Shown here: piece by piece, positions 1 through 7,289 of the stretch | How positions within the stretch are numbered: the first letter of the stretch is position 1 | Layout: each line of letters opens with the position of its first letter | Assembly (NCBI GenBank): GCA_043781855.1 | Contig: JAYWBB010000090.1 | Location: 1 to 13,816 of the forward strand | DNA: 13,816 nt | Source: Nevskia sp043781855 | GTDB taxonomy: Bacteria > Pseudomonadota > Gammaproteobacteria > Nevskiales > Nevskiaceae | Direction: 5' to 3' | Position numbers and translations under genes: made by a program | Notes under the pieces: model-generated | Database searches by the model: none | The model's input: the letters and a program-made list of their open reading frames with translations, nothing else | What the model was told of the DNA's origin: nothing

Positions 1-67
1 GTGATCAAAACTGCGGCCGTCTCTTTTCATAATCCTTCAGACCACTTGTTCTCCAGATAGATTCCAC

Positions 68-784
68 TTATGTCGCCTTATTTACCGACTTCTGAGTAAC
101 TGGGTCTCCGGGCACGCTACAAGCTGGGCAAGACTTTCCAGAGTCCGCAACCGGCGGCGGTGGCGCGGGCGGCGGGGTGACGAAGTAGCCAGGAAGACAA
201 CTCAGGAAATTTTTCGGATCCTTGTAATAACTATCATAGCAATCGCACGTATAGCTCATCGTGCCGCTTTGAGGAGAATAGGGTGGATATGGACCGCTTA
301 TGGATATGTGCCAGTCGATGGTAAAGTAACCATTTCTCGCAACTGGAGGGTCAAATCCCGTCAACGTATAAAAGAAGTCGGCATAGCCCCCATCGTGGTT
401 AACTGTAGGGCTGCACGCGCTGATCGCACTTTTTGCTTGTGCGATAGCATCGGGACCGAAGTATTGGAGGTACAACGTTTGGTAAGGAGTGCCGGCCTCG
501 TTCGGGCAATACGGATATCTGTCTGCGGTTATCCATTCTCGTCCGACCTCATTTACCCAAGGCGTAATGTGTTGATTGACGGGGCAATCGTCCGCAAGCG
601 CGCTGCGCGGAAACGAGACCACCGACATCAGCAGAAGCAGGGTCAATCCAAGTAATCGATAGGTCAGCGAGGAAAATGCTTCAGGAGCAAAAGAGGTCGG
701 CGTCAGTATTTTTCCGGAAGCGGCGGTCGATGCATCGCCAATCTGCCGTTGGCAACCTTCGACCGCAAGTGTGACTTTCTTCAC
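68..784 (-). CDS. Secreted Cys/Pro-rich protein of unknown function; possible Rhs-type leader
   Basis: I do not recognise a characterised family. From the GTG at 784 the product is 238 residues. The reading frame stays open to 1156, but that extension runs through a palindromic repeat and overlaps the end of pyruvate kinase. The GTG has an AGGGAAG-like ribosome site about 9 nt upstream. A hydrophobic stretch (about residues 40-56, rich in Leu) ends in SALA-DD, which looks like a signal peptidase I site near residue 64, so the leader is unusually long. The mature part has several Cys (including a CDC), many Tyr and Pro, then a Pro-rich linker (TPPPAPPPP) and a tail containing CPAC and PGDPV followed by NK. 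This recalls the stretch just before the repeat region of Rhs/YD-repeat proteins. Base composition is visibly less G+C-rich than the rest of the window, suggesting transfer. Coding status is fairly sure; start and function are not. Confidence 0.6.
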   Translation of the reverse strand: MKKVTLAVEGCQRQIGDASTAASGKILTPTSFAPEAFSSLTYRLLGLTLLLLMSVVSFPRSALADDCPVNQHITPWVNEVGREWITADRYPYCPNEAGTPYQTLYLQYFGPDAIAQAKSAISACSPTVNHDGGYADFFYTLTGFDPPVARNGYFTIDWHISISGPYPPYSPQSGTMSYTCDCYDSYYKDPKNFLSCLPGYFVTPPPAPPPPVADSGKSCPACSVPGDPVTQKSVNKAT

Positions 785-867
785 TAGCTTTTCTTCCCTG
801 ATAGCCGGGCCCCCGCGGCCGCGTTGGTTGAATCCTATTCCTATAAGTCGCTTTGTCCAGTGTGGAG

Positions 868-883
868 TGTGACGTCGATCACA
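868..883. promoter_or_regulatory. CRP/Clp/Vfr-type operator (TGTGA-N6-TCACA)
   Basis: Perfect palindromic half-sites TGTGA and TCACA are separated by six bases, the consensus of the CRP family. On the minus strand a TATAGG -10-like hexamer lies at 845-840. This puts the operator centre (875.5) close to -41.5 from a predicted start near 834, the spacing of a class II CRP-activated promoter. The nearest gene in that direction begins at 784. The match is seen in the sequence; activation of the secreted-protein gene by a CRP homologue is inference. Confidence 0.6.
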
Positions 884-905
884 GTTTAAGGAAACTCTGG
901 AAAAT

Positions 906-1005
906 GCCTTCTCCCTCCCTGAGAGGTTGGGGTGAGGGAGTATCAAATTAAAATACGTCTTTGATTGAAAGTCCCTCATCCCAACCCTCCCGGGGGGAGA
1001 AGGGC
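906..1005. repeat. Palindromic repeat pair (BIME-like), copy 1
   Basis: Two inverted units (906-940 and 971-1005) are separated by about 30 A+T-rich bases. Their arms are near-complementary over about 31 bases: CTTCTCCC at the outside and GAGGGA tails at the inside. The same design recurs at 9810-9918. It follows the pyruvate kinase stop codon by 36 bases and could act as that transcript's terminator. Translation through it gives the PHPNLSGREK-type peptide often produced by such repeats, an argument against a coding start upstream of it. Confidence 0.75.
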
Positions 1006-1041
1006 TTTTATTGTTTCCGGTGCGTCGGCGCTCTTGAGCTT

Positions 1042-2469
1042 TTACGTTACCGTGACGATCTTCATTGAGTTGGTGCCGCCGAGTGCGCCGGCGAGATCGC
1101 CGCGTGTCAGCAAGACGCGGTCGCCGGGGGCGATGACTTTGCGGTATTTGAGACATTCGATGGCTTCGCGTTCGGCGGCCATCGCATCCGCCGTGCTGGG
1201 GTCGAAGGCCACCGGATAGACGCCGCGGCAGAGCGCCATCTTCTGGCGCGTGCGCTCATGGCGCGTGAGGGCATAGACCGGGATGTCGGAGTCGGTGCGC
1301 GTGACCATCAGCGCGGTGGAGCCGGATTCGGTGAGCGAGACGATCGCCTTCGCGTGCATGTGCTGCGCGGTCCAGGTGGTGGCCATGGCCACGGCCTCGT
1401 CGACGCGCCCGAAGTGACGGCCCATGGTGCGGCGCGAGCGCTCGTTCGCCGGCATCGCACGCTCGGCCCCGACGCAGACGCGGGCCATCGCCTCGATGGT
1501 TTTCACCGGCCAGCGGCCGGTCGCGGTTTCGGCGGAGAGCATCACGGCGTCGGTGCCGTCCATGACCGCGTTGGCGACATCGAGCACCTCGGCGCGCGTC
1601 GGGATCGGGTTGACAATCATCGACTCCATCATCTGCGTCGCCGTGATGACCATGCGATTCGCCTCGCGCGAGGCGGCGATGATCTTCTTCTGCCAGCCAG
1701 GCAGTTCGGCGTCACCGATCTCCACGCCGAGATCGCCGCGCGCGACCATGACGGCATCGCTGGCCATGATGATCTCGTCGAGATTCGGCAGGGCTTCCGC
1801 GCGTTCGATCTTCGCGACCAGCGCGGCGCTGCCGCCGGCCGCCTTCATCAGCACGCGCGCTTCGTTCATGTCGGCGGCGGAGCGCGGGAACGACACCGCG
1901 AGGAAGTCCGCGCCGATCGACACGGCGTGGCGCAGATCCTCGCGGTCCTTGTCGGTGAGCGCGGCGGCCGACAATCCGCCGCCCTGCTTGTTGATGCCCT
2001 TGCGGTTCGAGAGGATGCCGCCGAGCAGCACCGTGGTGTCGATGCGCGTGCCTTCGACTTTCTCGACACGCAGCGTGATCGCGCCATCGTTGAGCAGCAG
2101 GATGTCGCCAGCCTTGGTGTCGCGCGGCAGATCGGGATAGGCGCAGCCGACGACATGCACGTCACCGGCGTTGGCGCCCATCGCGGTATCGAGCGCGAAC
2201 GCGGCGCCTTCGAGCAGTTCGACCGGGCCGTCGGCGAAGCTTTCGATGCGGATCTTCGGGCCCTGCAGGTCGGCGAGGATGCCGATATCGAGGCCGAGCG
2301 CGAGGGCGGCGGTGCGCACCGCCGTGGCGCGTGCGGCGTGATCGCTGGCCTTGCCGTGCGAGTAATTGAGGCGGACGACATCGACGCCGGCGATCAGCAA
2401 CCGTTTCAGGACTGCGGGATCATCGGTGGCAGGGCCGAGTGTGGCGAGAATCTTGGTGCGGCGAGTCAT
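1042..2469 (-). CDS. pyk: Pyruvate kinase (PykA type)
   Basis: Cytosolic glycolytic enzyme converting phosphoenolpyruvate and ADP to pyruvate and ATP. At 475 residues it is full length for the family. Visible landmarks are the N-terminal TKILATLGPA, RLNYSHG (33-39), LQGPKIR (68-74) entering the B domain, LSNRKGINKQGGGLS (153-167) closing it, the active-site lysine segment VAKIERAEA (218-226), MVARGDLGVE (241-250) and ITATQMMESM (275-284). A complete C-terminal allosteric domain follows from about 345. The sequence around 90-170 follows E. coli PykA (type II) more than PykF. The ribosome site is weak. The gene is divergent from purT across 78 bases and is followed by a palindromic repeat pair. 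The product call is secure. Confidence 0.97.
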   Translation of the reverse strand: MTRRTKILATLGPATDDPAVLKRLLIAGVDVVRLNYSHGKASDHAARATAVRTAALALGLDIGILADLQGPKIRIESFADGPVELLEGAAFALDTAMGANAGDVHVVGCAYPDLPRDTKAGDILLLNDGAITLRVEKVEGTRIDTTVLLGGILSNRKGINKQGGGLSAAALTDKDREDLRHAVSIGADFLAVSFPRSAADMNEARVLMKAAGGSAALVAKIERAEALPNLDEIIMASDAVMVARGDLGVEIGDAELPGWQKKIIAASREANRMVITATQMMESMIVNPIPTRAEVLDVANAVMDGTDAVMLSAETATGRWPVKTIEAMARVCVGAERAMPANERSRRTMGRHFGRVDEAVAMATTWTAQHMHAKAIVSLTESGSTALMVTRTDSDIPVYALTRHERTRQKMALCRGVYPVAFDPSTADAMAAEREAIECLKYRKVIAPGDRVLLTRGDLAGALGGTNSMKIVTVT

Positions 2470-2547
2470 GTTTTTTCAGCGAAAGGAGTGGCGCATCGTA
2501 CGGGACGCCTGTGACACTATTCTCTCCCGCACGCACAAATTGCACCA

Positions 2548-3741
2548 ATGACCGCCATCGGAACGCCGCTTTCGCTCCACGCCACGCGCGTGCTGCTGCT
2601 CGGCAGCGGCGAACTCGGCAAGGAGGTCGTGATCGAGTTGCAGCGCTACGGTGTGGAGACGATCGCGGTCGATCGCTATGCGAATGCACCGGCGATGCAG
2701 GTGGCGCATCGCAGTCATGTGCTCCGCATGCTCGATGGCGAGGCACTGCGTCGCGTGATCGAACTCGAGAAGCCGCATTTCATCGTTCCCGAGATCGAGG
2801 CGATTCACACACCGACGCTGCTCGAACTCGAAGCCGAAGGCTACACGGTGATTCCAACCGCGCGCGCCGCGCAGCTGACGATGGACCGCGAGGGTATTCG
2901 CCGCCTCGCCGCTGAAACGCTCGGTCTGCCGACTTCACCCTATCGCTTTGCCGACAACGAGGCCGACTATCGTGCGGCGGTTCAGGCCATCGGCATTCCC
3001 TGCGTGGTGAAGCCGCTGATGTCGTCCTCGGGCAAGGGCCAGAGCACGATCAGGTCGGAAGCCGACGTGCAAAAATCCTGGGACTACGCGCAGGCCGGAG
3101 GGCGGGCGGGCGCCGGGCGCGTGATCGTCGAAGGCTTCATCCCCTTCGACTACGAGATCACGCTGCTGACCGTGCGCCACGCGGGCGGAACCCGCTTCTG
3201 CGCACCGATCGGACACCTTCAGATCGACGGCGATTACCGCGAATCCTGGCAGCCGCACCCGATGTCCGCAGCGGCCTTGAAGAAGGCGCAGGCGATTGCC
3301 GAGGCCATCACCGGCAATCTCGGCGGCCGTGGGCTGTTCGGAGTGGAATTGTTCGTCCGTCGTTCGGATGAGGGCGACGAGGTGATCTTCAGTGAAGTCT
3401 CGCCGCGCCCGCACGACACCGGTCTGGTCACGCTGATCTCGCAGGACCTGCCGCAGTTCTCGCTGCATGCGCGCGCCATTCTCGGCCTGCCGATTCCGGA
3501 CATCCGGCAACGTGGTGCGGCGGCGTCCTGTGCGCTGCTGTTCGAGGGCGATCGCGTGGCGCCGAGATTTTCCGGGCTCGATGTCGCGCTCGCCGAACCC
3601 GACACGCAGCTGCGCCTGTTCGGCAAGCCCGAAATCGCCGGCAGGCGGCGCATGGGTGTGGCGCTGGCGCTGGGCGGGACGATCGAGCTGGCGCGCGAGA
3701 AGGCGCGCCGCGTCGCTGCGGCGGTCAAGCTCGCGCCGTGA
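2548..3741 (+). CDS. purT: Formate-dependent phosphoribosylglycinamide formyltransferase (GAR transformylase 2)
   Basis: Third step of purine biosynthesis: makes formyl-GAR from GAR using free formate and ATP, an alternative to folate-dependent PurN. The 397 residues match the usual length of about 390. Seen in order: the N-terminal Rossmann-like GSGELGKE (19-26), VPEIEAIHT (80-88) in the GAR-binding domain, the ATP-grasp lysine segment VVKPLMSSSGKGQS (153-166), GRGLFGVELFV (260-270) and FSEVSPRPHDTG (281-292) with metal/ATP ligands. The C-terminal domain ends in a Lys/Arg-rich helix. The ATG at 2548 gives an N-terminus consistent with the family, although no strong ribosome site is visible. 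No other purine gene is nearby, and the gene converges on the 3843 gene. The product call is secure. Confidence 0.97.
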   Translation: MTAIGTPLSLHATRVLLLGSGELGKEVVIELQRYGVETIAVDRYANAPAMQVAHRSHVLRMLDGEALRRVIELEKPHFIVPEIEAIHTPTLLELEAEGYTVIPTARAAQLTMDREGIRRLAAETLGLPTSPYRFADNEADYRAAVQAIGIPCVVKPLMSSSGKGQSTIRSEADVQKSWDYAQAGGRAGAGRVIVEGFIPFDYEITLLTVRHAGGTRFCAPIGHLQIDGDYRESWQPHPMSAAALKKAQAIAEAITGNLGGRGLFGVELFVRRSDEGDEVIFSEVSPRPHDTGLVTLISQDLPQFSLHARAILGLPIPDIRQRGAAASCALLFEGDRVAPRFSGLDVALAEPDTQLRLFGKPEIAGRRRMGVALALGGTIELAREKARRVAAAVKLAP

Positions 3742-3766
3742 GCGGACGACGGTGTTGCGAAGTGCT

Positions 3767-3815
3767 GGTTGCGGCAGCCGCAGCCGATTGTCGCCGGTCG
3801 CCGACTTGGGCGACC
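3767..3815. terminator. Candidate bidirectional terminator between convergent genes
   Basis: Two GC-rich hairpins lie in the 101-base gap between the convergent purT and winged-helix gene ends. One is at 3767-3785 (8-bp stem with one mismatch, 3-base loop). The other is at 3796-3815, a perfect GGTCGCC/GGCGACC stem with a 6-base loop. Neither is followed by a U-tract on either strand, so intrinsic termination is uncertain. Confidence 0.35.
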
Positions 3816-3842
3816 CCGTGCCCCGCGCGACCCTTTGCCGAC

Positions 3843-4259
3843 TCAGGCTACCGAGCGGCGCTCGCCCGGCGATGAACGCGGCTTCGACGGCGTCGTTGAC
3901 CGGTGGGTGCGCTGTCTGGCGCGGGCGAGTACGAGCTTTGTGTTGAATTGCTGAATCAAGGCGCCGACCGGATTGGCCCAGTGGAATTCGCCGAATGGCC
4001 GCAGCCAGCGCTGCATTTTCAGCATGCCGCGATCGGTTAGCTCGATGGCGATGCCTTCGGAAATTTCGCGCTGACGAAAGACGCCGCTGAGGGTCATCTC
4101 TTCGATCGTGCGCAGCAGGTCGGCCCGGCGCAGACCGCAGTGGCGCTGCCATTCCTGCTCCAGCCGATGGAACGGCAGCCGGTCCTGAATGCCGACGATG
4201 TCGTTCTGCCGGAGCAGACGGAACATGGCGGTGAAGCGTGCGTGCTGGGTGACGATCAT
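3843..4259 (-). CDS. Small winged-helix-like protein A, paralogue of the protein at 5349-5813
   Basis: A 138-residue protein I cannot assign to a named family. Its first 78 residues align without a gap to the protein encoded at 5349-5813, with about 34 identities by eye. Shared landmarks are VT.H.R at the start, GLR..DLL.T (42-51), GVF (59-61) and ELT..G (74-78). The helix, helix, DLL-type helix and GVF-to-ELT hairpin pattern resembles a winged helix-turn-helix, suggesting DNA binding (inference). The ATG is chosen because it aligns with the paralogue's start; no clear ribosome site precedes it. The basic, Ser/Pro-rich C-terminal tail (about 115-138) diverges. It is the last gene of the group B-pirin-A on this strand, 167 bases after the pirin stop, so it may have its own promoter. 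It is convergent with purT. Confidence 0.75.
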   Translation of the reverse strand: MIVTQHARFTAMFRLLRQNDIVGIQDRLPFHRLEQEWQRHCGLRRADLLRTIEEMTLSGVFRQREISEGIAIELTDRGMLKMQRWLRPFGEFHWANPVGALIQQFNTKLVLARARQRTHRSTTPSKPRSSPGERRSVA

Positions 4260-4266
4260 CGGCGTG

Positions 4267-4294
4267 CCGGTTCGGAAGGGCGTTCCGGAACCGC
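4267..4294. promoter_or_regulatory. Inverted repeat in the leader of winged-helix gene A
   Basis: GGTTCGGAA and TTCCGGAACC face each other across a 5-base spacer, with one bulged base. The repeat ends about 10 bases before the ATG at 4259. It is not followed by a U-tract, so a protein-binding palindrome or a leader structure is more likely than a terminator. Function is inferred only. Confidence 0.35.
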
Positions 4295-4426
4295 CTGTGC
4301 GTTCCAGACTCGCTGTGAAACTTAAGACCGCAGTGCCTCCCGCGCCGACGGGTCAGCGTACGAATGGTGGCGCACGGCCGACAGAAGGTACTGACGTGTG
4401 AATCGCTTTTCCTGAAAACGTCGACG

Positions 4427-5296
4427 CTAATCGGCGGGCAGTGGAATGAATTCCTGCTCGCCGGGCACGGCCGCGAAGCGCCGCTCACGCCAGTCCCGCT
4501 TCGCGGTATCGATGCGCGCCGGCCGGCTCGAGACGAAGTTCCACCAGACCTCGCGCGGCTCCGGTACGCGCGCGCCGCCGAGCAGCATGGCGCGCGTTGC
4601 GCCCTCGGCGCGGAGCGTCACCGGCCGGCCCGGCGCGAGTACCGGCAGCTCGCCGGGCGCAAAGCGCTGACCATCGATCGTGAGGGCGCCGGAGACCACA
4701 TAGACGGCGCGTTCCTCGTGCTCGTCCGGCAGCGCGAGGCTGCCGCTGCCGGCGAAGTCCGCGCTCAAATAGAACATCGGCGAGCGCACCGCGACCGGCG
4801 AGCAGTAGCCGAAAGCGCTGCCTGCGATCAGCCGCAGCGCAGCCGCTTCACGCTCGAAGGCCGGCAGGCTGGCGGCCGGGTAGTGCGTGAAATCCGGCGC
4901 GCATTCCTCGTCCGCCAGCGGCAGCGCCACCCAGCTCTGGATACCGTGCAGACGCTGGCCGCTGGCGCGGTCGTCGTCGCGCGAGCGTTCCGAGTGGACA
5001 ATGCCGCGGCCTGCGGTCATCCAGTTGACGTCGCCGGGTTGGATGTCCTGCACGGTGCCCAGCGAATCGCGATGGCGGATGCGGCCTTCGAACAGATAGG
5101 TCACGGTGGCCAGCCCGATATGTGGATGCGGACGCACGTCCATGCCCTGACCGGCGGGCATCGCCACCGGGCCTATCTCGTCGAAGAAGATGAACGGGCC
5201 GATGGTTTTGCGATGCGCGATCGGCAGCACGCGACGAACCATGAAACCACCAAGATCGCGGGCGCGGGCGCTGATGACATCGATGACGGCGCTCAT
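4427..5296 (-). CDS. Pirin family protein
   Basis: Bicupin metalloprotein of the pirin family. Characterised members bind iron and act either as quercetin 2,3-dioxygenase-like enzymes or as redox-dependent co-regulators; which applies here cannot be read from sequence. From the ATG at 5296 it is 289 residues. This start has a GGAG site six bases upstream; a GTG at 5314 is the alternative. The four metal ligands are intact: His57 and His59 (RPHPH), His101 and Glu103 (GIVHSE), essentially the positions of human pirin His56, His58, His101 and Glu103. The N-terminal cupin covers about 15-125. The C-terminal pirin cupin, about 170-280, contains ERAVYVVSG and the typical WWNFVSS. It lies 52 bases after winged-helix gene B and 167 bases before paralogue A, on the same strand. 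Confidence 0.93.
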   Translation of the reverse strand: MSAVIDVISARARDLGGFMVRRVLPIAHRKTIGPFIFFDEIGPVAMPAGQGMDVRPHPHIGLATVTYLFEGRIRHRDSLGTVQDIQPGDVNWMTAGRGIVHSERSRDDDRASGQRLHGIQSWVALPLADEECAPDFTHYPAASLPAFEREAAALRLIAGSAFGYCSPVAVRSPMFYLSADFAGSGSLALPDEHEERAVYVVSGALTIDGQRFAPGELPVLAPGRPVTLRAEGATRAMLLGGARVPEPREVWWNFVSSRPARIDTAKRDWRERRFAAVPGEQEFIPLPAD

Positions 5297-5302
5297 GTCC
5301 GG

Positions 5303-5306
5303 CTCC
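5303..5306 (-). promoter_or_regulatory. Ribosome binding site deciding the pirin start
   Basis: GGAG lies six bases upstream of the ATG at 5296. It favours that codon over the in-frame GTG at 5314, which would place this site inside the coding region. Confidence 0.6.
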
Positions 5307-5348
5307 GGTTTCACAAGCGGCGATCATAGCGCCGCAGCGATTCTGGAT

Positions 5349-5813
5349 TCAGTGCAGCGAAGGCGTCCCCGAAGACAACTCCATGCCGATCACCGGAACG
5401 ATGGCGGGGCTGTTCGCGCCGGATGAAGGCAGGCTCGCGTTGAGCCGGCTCAGCGTGCGGCGCCGCGCGCGATGCAGCACGACGAACGTATTCCACTCGC
5501 CCTGGACGCGGCTCAGCAGCGTTCCGAGACGCGTCGGGCGGCGCGGTTCGTCGCTGGCCGGCCGACGGATTTCGCGCGCGCCGGTCTCGGTCAGTTCCAG
5601 TTCGGGGCCGTTCAGGGTTTCGTGCCTGACGAAGACGCCGCCGAGGGCCAGGCGGTTCACCGTTTCGAGCAGGTCGTCGCTGCGCAGGCCGATCTCGCGT
5701 GTCCACGCGGCCTCCATCTCCCGGAACAGCAGGCGATCCCGGGCGCGGGTGATCTGGTGCCGACGCAAAACGCGCATCAAGGCAACATCGCGAACATGGC
5801 GGGTGACTTTCAT
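5349..5813 (-). CDS. Small winged-helix-like protein B, paralogue of the protein at 3843-4259
   Basis: A 154-residue protein of unrecognised family, paralogous to protein A (see that entry for the shared residues). The first 78 residues form the winged-helix-like unit: helices at about 6-18, 26-40 and 43-57, then a hairpin ending ELELTETG. A second similar stretch runs from RLGTLLS to VVLHRARRRT (about 95-120), where A has VGALIQQ to LVLARARQRT. The last 30 residues are Ser/Pro/Ala-rich and probably disordered. The ATG at 5813 has a strong GGAGG four bases upstream. As the first gene of the minus-strand group, it is divergent from the threonine synthase-like gene and could regulate this region. 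The arrangement suggests an operon B-pirin. DNA binding is inference from predicted fold only. Confidence 0.78.
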   Translation of the reverse strand: MKVTRHVRDVALMRVLRRHQITRARDRLLFREMEAAWTREIGLRSDDLLETVNRLALGGVFVRHETLNGPELELTETGAREIRRPASDEPRRPTRLGTLLSRVQGEWNTFVVLHRARRRTLSRLNASLPSSGANSPAIVPVIGMELSSGTPSLH

Positions 5814-5840
5814 GATGCCTCCGTGCGGCGGAATTAGGAC

Positions 5841-5867
5841 CGGGCGTCGCCGTTTGGCGAAGACCCG
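5841..5867. promoter_or_regulatory. Interrupted inverted repeat upstream of winged-helix gene B
   Basis: TCGCC and GGCGA flank a 4-base loop, with outer CGGG and CCCG arms also able to pair. It lies in the 210-base divergent region between gene B and the threonine synthase-like gene, just upstream of B's ribosome site. It may be an operator or leader hairpin. I see no convincing -35/-10 pair here and no RNA gene. Confidence 0.25.
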
Positions 5868-6023
5868 ACAGTGCCTACTTGCAACTCCCGGTCCATCCCG
5901 CAGATGCCCCGTCGCGGGTACTCCAGCGGTAGCACGAAGCCGACAGACGGCTATCGCCGAACGGCGGTCTCCGGCATTCTTGCGGCCGGCGCCTTTGCGT
6001 CGCGTCGCTCACCATTTCTACCG

Positions 6024-7280
6024 ATGACTTACCTCCGCTGCCTGCGCGGAATCGCGTCGGGGATTGAGTATCCGGCCGATCTGCCGATGAATCTCGACCC
6101 CGCCGACGGCCGTCCCGTCGAGATGGTTTTCGACCTGCCGCGCCTGCGCGCCGAGCAGCCGGGCCTTGCGTGGTATCACCCGCAGCGGCGCGACCTCTGG
6201 CGCTTCGGGGCACTGCTGGCGCTGGATGTCAACGATCCGACGGATGTGACGCACATCGTCACGCTTGGCGAAGGCGCGACACCTTTGCGCGAATGGCCTG
6301 AGCATCCGCTCGCGAAATCCGCCGGCTTCCGCCTGCAGATCAAGGACGAGGGCAAGGCCGGCGGCGCCGGCTTCGGGGCGAACCCGACGCAGAGTTTCAA
6401 GGACCGCGGCATGGCCGTCGCCGCGAGCATGGCGCACAAGCTCGGCTTGAAAAAGCTGGTCGTGCCGACGCAGGGCAACGCCGGCGATTCGCTCGCGGCT
6501 TATGCGCTTGCGGCCGGTTTCGAGATCGCTGTGATCATGCCGGACGACACGCCGATGCCGATTCTCGGCCGCGTCGCCGCGCTCGCGAAGATGCATCCGG
6601 CGCAGGTCCATCTCGATCTCGTGCAGGGCACGATCCGCGAGGCCGCCGCGCTGATGCGCGAGAAATGGCTGCCGCAGGGATTCTTCAACTGCGCCACGTT
6701 CCAGGAACCGGGCTGGCGCATCGATGGCAAGAAGACGCTCGGCCTCGAACTCGCGGAGCCGCTGCCGGGCGCGACGAAGTGGACGCTCCCGGACGTCGTC
6801 GTTTATCCCACCGGCGGCGGCACCGGCGTGCTCGGCATGTGGAAAGCCTGGCAGGAGCTCGAAGCGCTCGGCGTGATCGACTCGCGGCGGCCGCGAATGA
6901 TCTGCGTACAAGCCGCGATCACCGCGCCGATCGTGTCCGCGTTTGATACCGGTGCGGCGGATTCAACGCCCGTCGCCGGCGGCGCCACCCTTGCGACCGG
7001 CCTCAACGTGCCGGGCGGCGTCGGCCATTTCAAGGTGCTCAAGATCATCCGCGCCAGCGGCGGCTGCGCGCTCGGCGTGCCGGAGGCGGAGATTGCGGCG
7101 GCGCTGACGTTCGCGTGGCAGGCGACGCCGTGGTGGCTCTGCACCGAGGCCGCAGCCTGTCTCGCGGCGCTGCCGAGGTTGATCGAGGCGCGGCAGATCG
7201 GGCCGCGCGAGCGCGTGGTCGTCGTCAACACCGGCTCGCTGGAAAAATATCTCGGGCCCGAGGTCCGCGCTCTGCTGTAG
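6024..7280 (+). CDS. Threonine synthase-like PLP-dependent enzyme
   Basis: Fold-type II PLP enzyme of the threonine synthase family, which converts O-phosphohomoserine to threonine; the actual substrate here is not certain. The frame is open from 5871, but the first 51 codons look non-coding. The ATG at 6024 gives 418 residues and an N-terminus like other members, though without a clear ribosome site. Seen: the PLP-lysine motif NPTQSFKDRGM with Lys126, the substrate/phosphate loop PTQGNAGDS (148-156), and the glycine-rich PLP phosphate loop GGGTG (264-268). The N-terminal region (LRCLRGIASGIEYPAD) occupies the place of the small zinc ribbon of related proteins but keeps only one Cys, so it probably binds no zinc. 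No thrA or thrB is nearby. The next gene starts nine bases after the stop, suggesting a shared operon with CoA-related genes. Confidence 0.85.
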   Translation: MTYLRCLRGIASGIEYPADLPMNLDPADGRPVEMVFDLPRLRAEQPGLAWYHPQRRDLWRFGALLALDVNDPTDVTHIVTLGEGATPLREWPEHPLAKSAGFRLQIKDEGKAGGAGFGANPTQSFKDRGMAVAASMAHKLGLKKLVVPTQGNAGDSLAAYALAAGFEIAVIMPDDTPMPILGRVAALAKMHPAQVHLDLVQGTIREAAALMREKWLPQGFFNCATFQEPGWRIDGKKTLGLELAEPLPGATKWTLPDVVVYPTGGGTGVLGMWKAWQELEALGVIDSRRPRMICVQAAITAPIVSAFDTGAADSTPVAGGATLATGLNVPGGVGHFKVLKIIRASGGCALGVPEAEIAAALTFAWQATPWWLCTEAAACLAALPRLIEARQIGPRERVVVVNTGSLEKYLGPEVRALL

Positions 7281-7289
7281 GAAATCGCA

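Noticed and set aside
785..1156. N-terminal extension of the secreted-protein frame
   Set aside because: It reads through the palindromic repeat and into the end of pyruvate kinase, giving the usual repeat-derived peptide; the GTG at 784 is the better start.
1258..2514. 418-codon open frame on the plus strand
   Set aside because: Antisense to pyruvate kinase; His/Arg/Gly-rich translation with no recognisable domain.
2935..4488. 517-codon open frame on the minus strand
   Set aside because: Runs antisense through purT and out of frame through winged-helix gene A; the translation is Arg/Pro/His-rich and has no motif.
4364..5329. 321-codon open frame on the plus strand
   Set aside because: Antisense to the pirin gene, whose metal ligands and family motifs are intact.
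5871..6023. 51-codon N-terminal extension of the threonine synthase-like frame
   Set aside because: Low-complexity Ser/Arg/Pro translation unlike the family; the ATG at 6024 gives the expected N-terminus.
5814..6023. Possible RNA gene in the divergent region
   Set aside because: Both strands were read for a tRNA-like cloverleaf and none was found; only short GC-rich hairpins are present.
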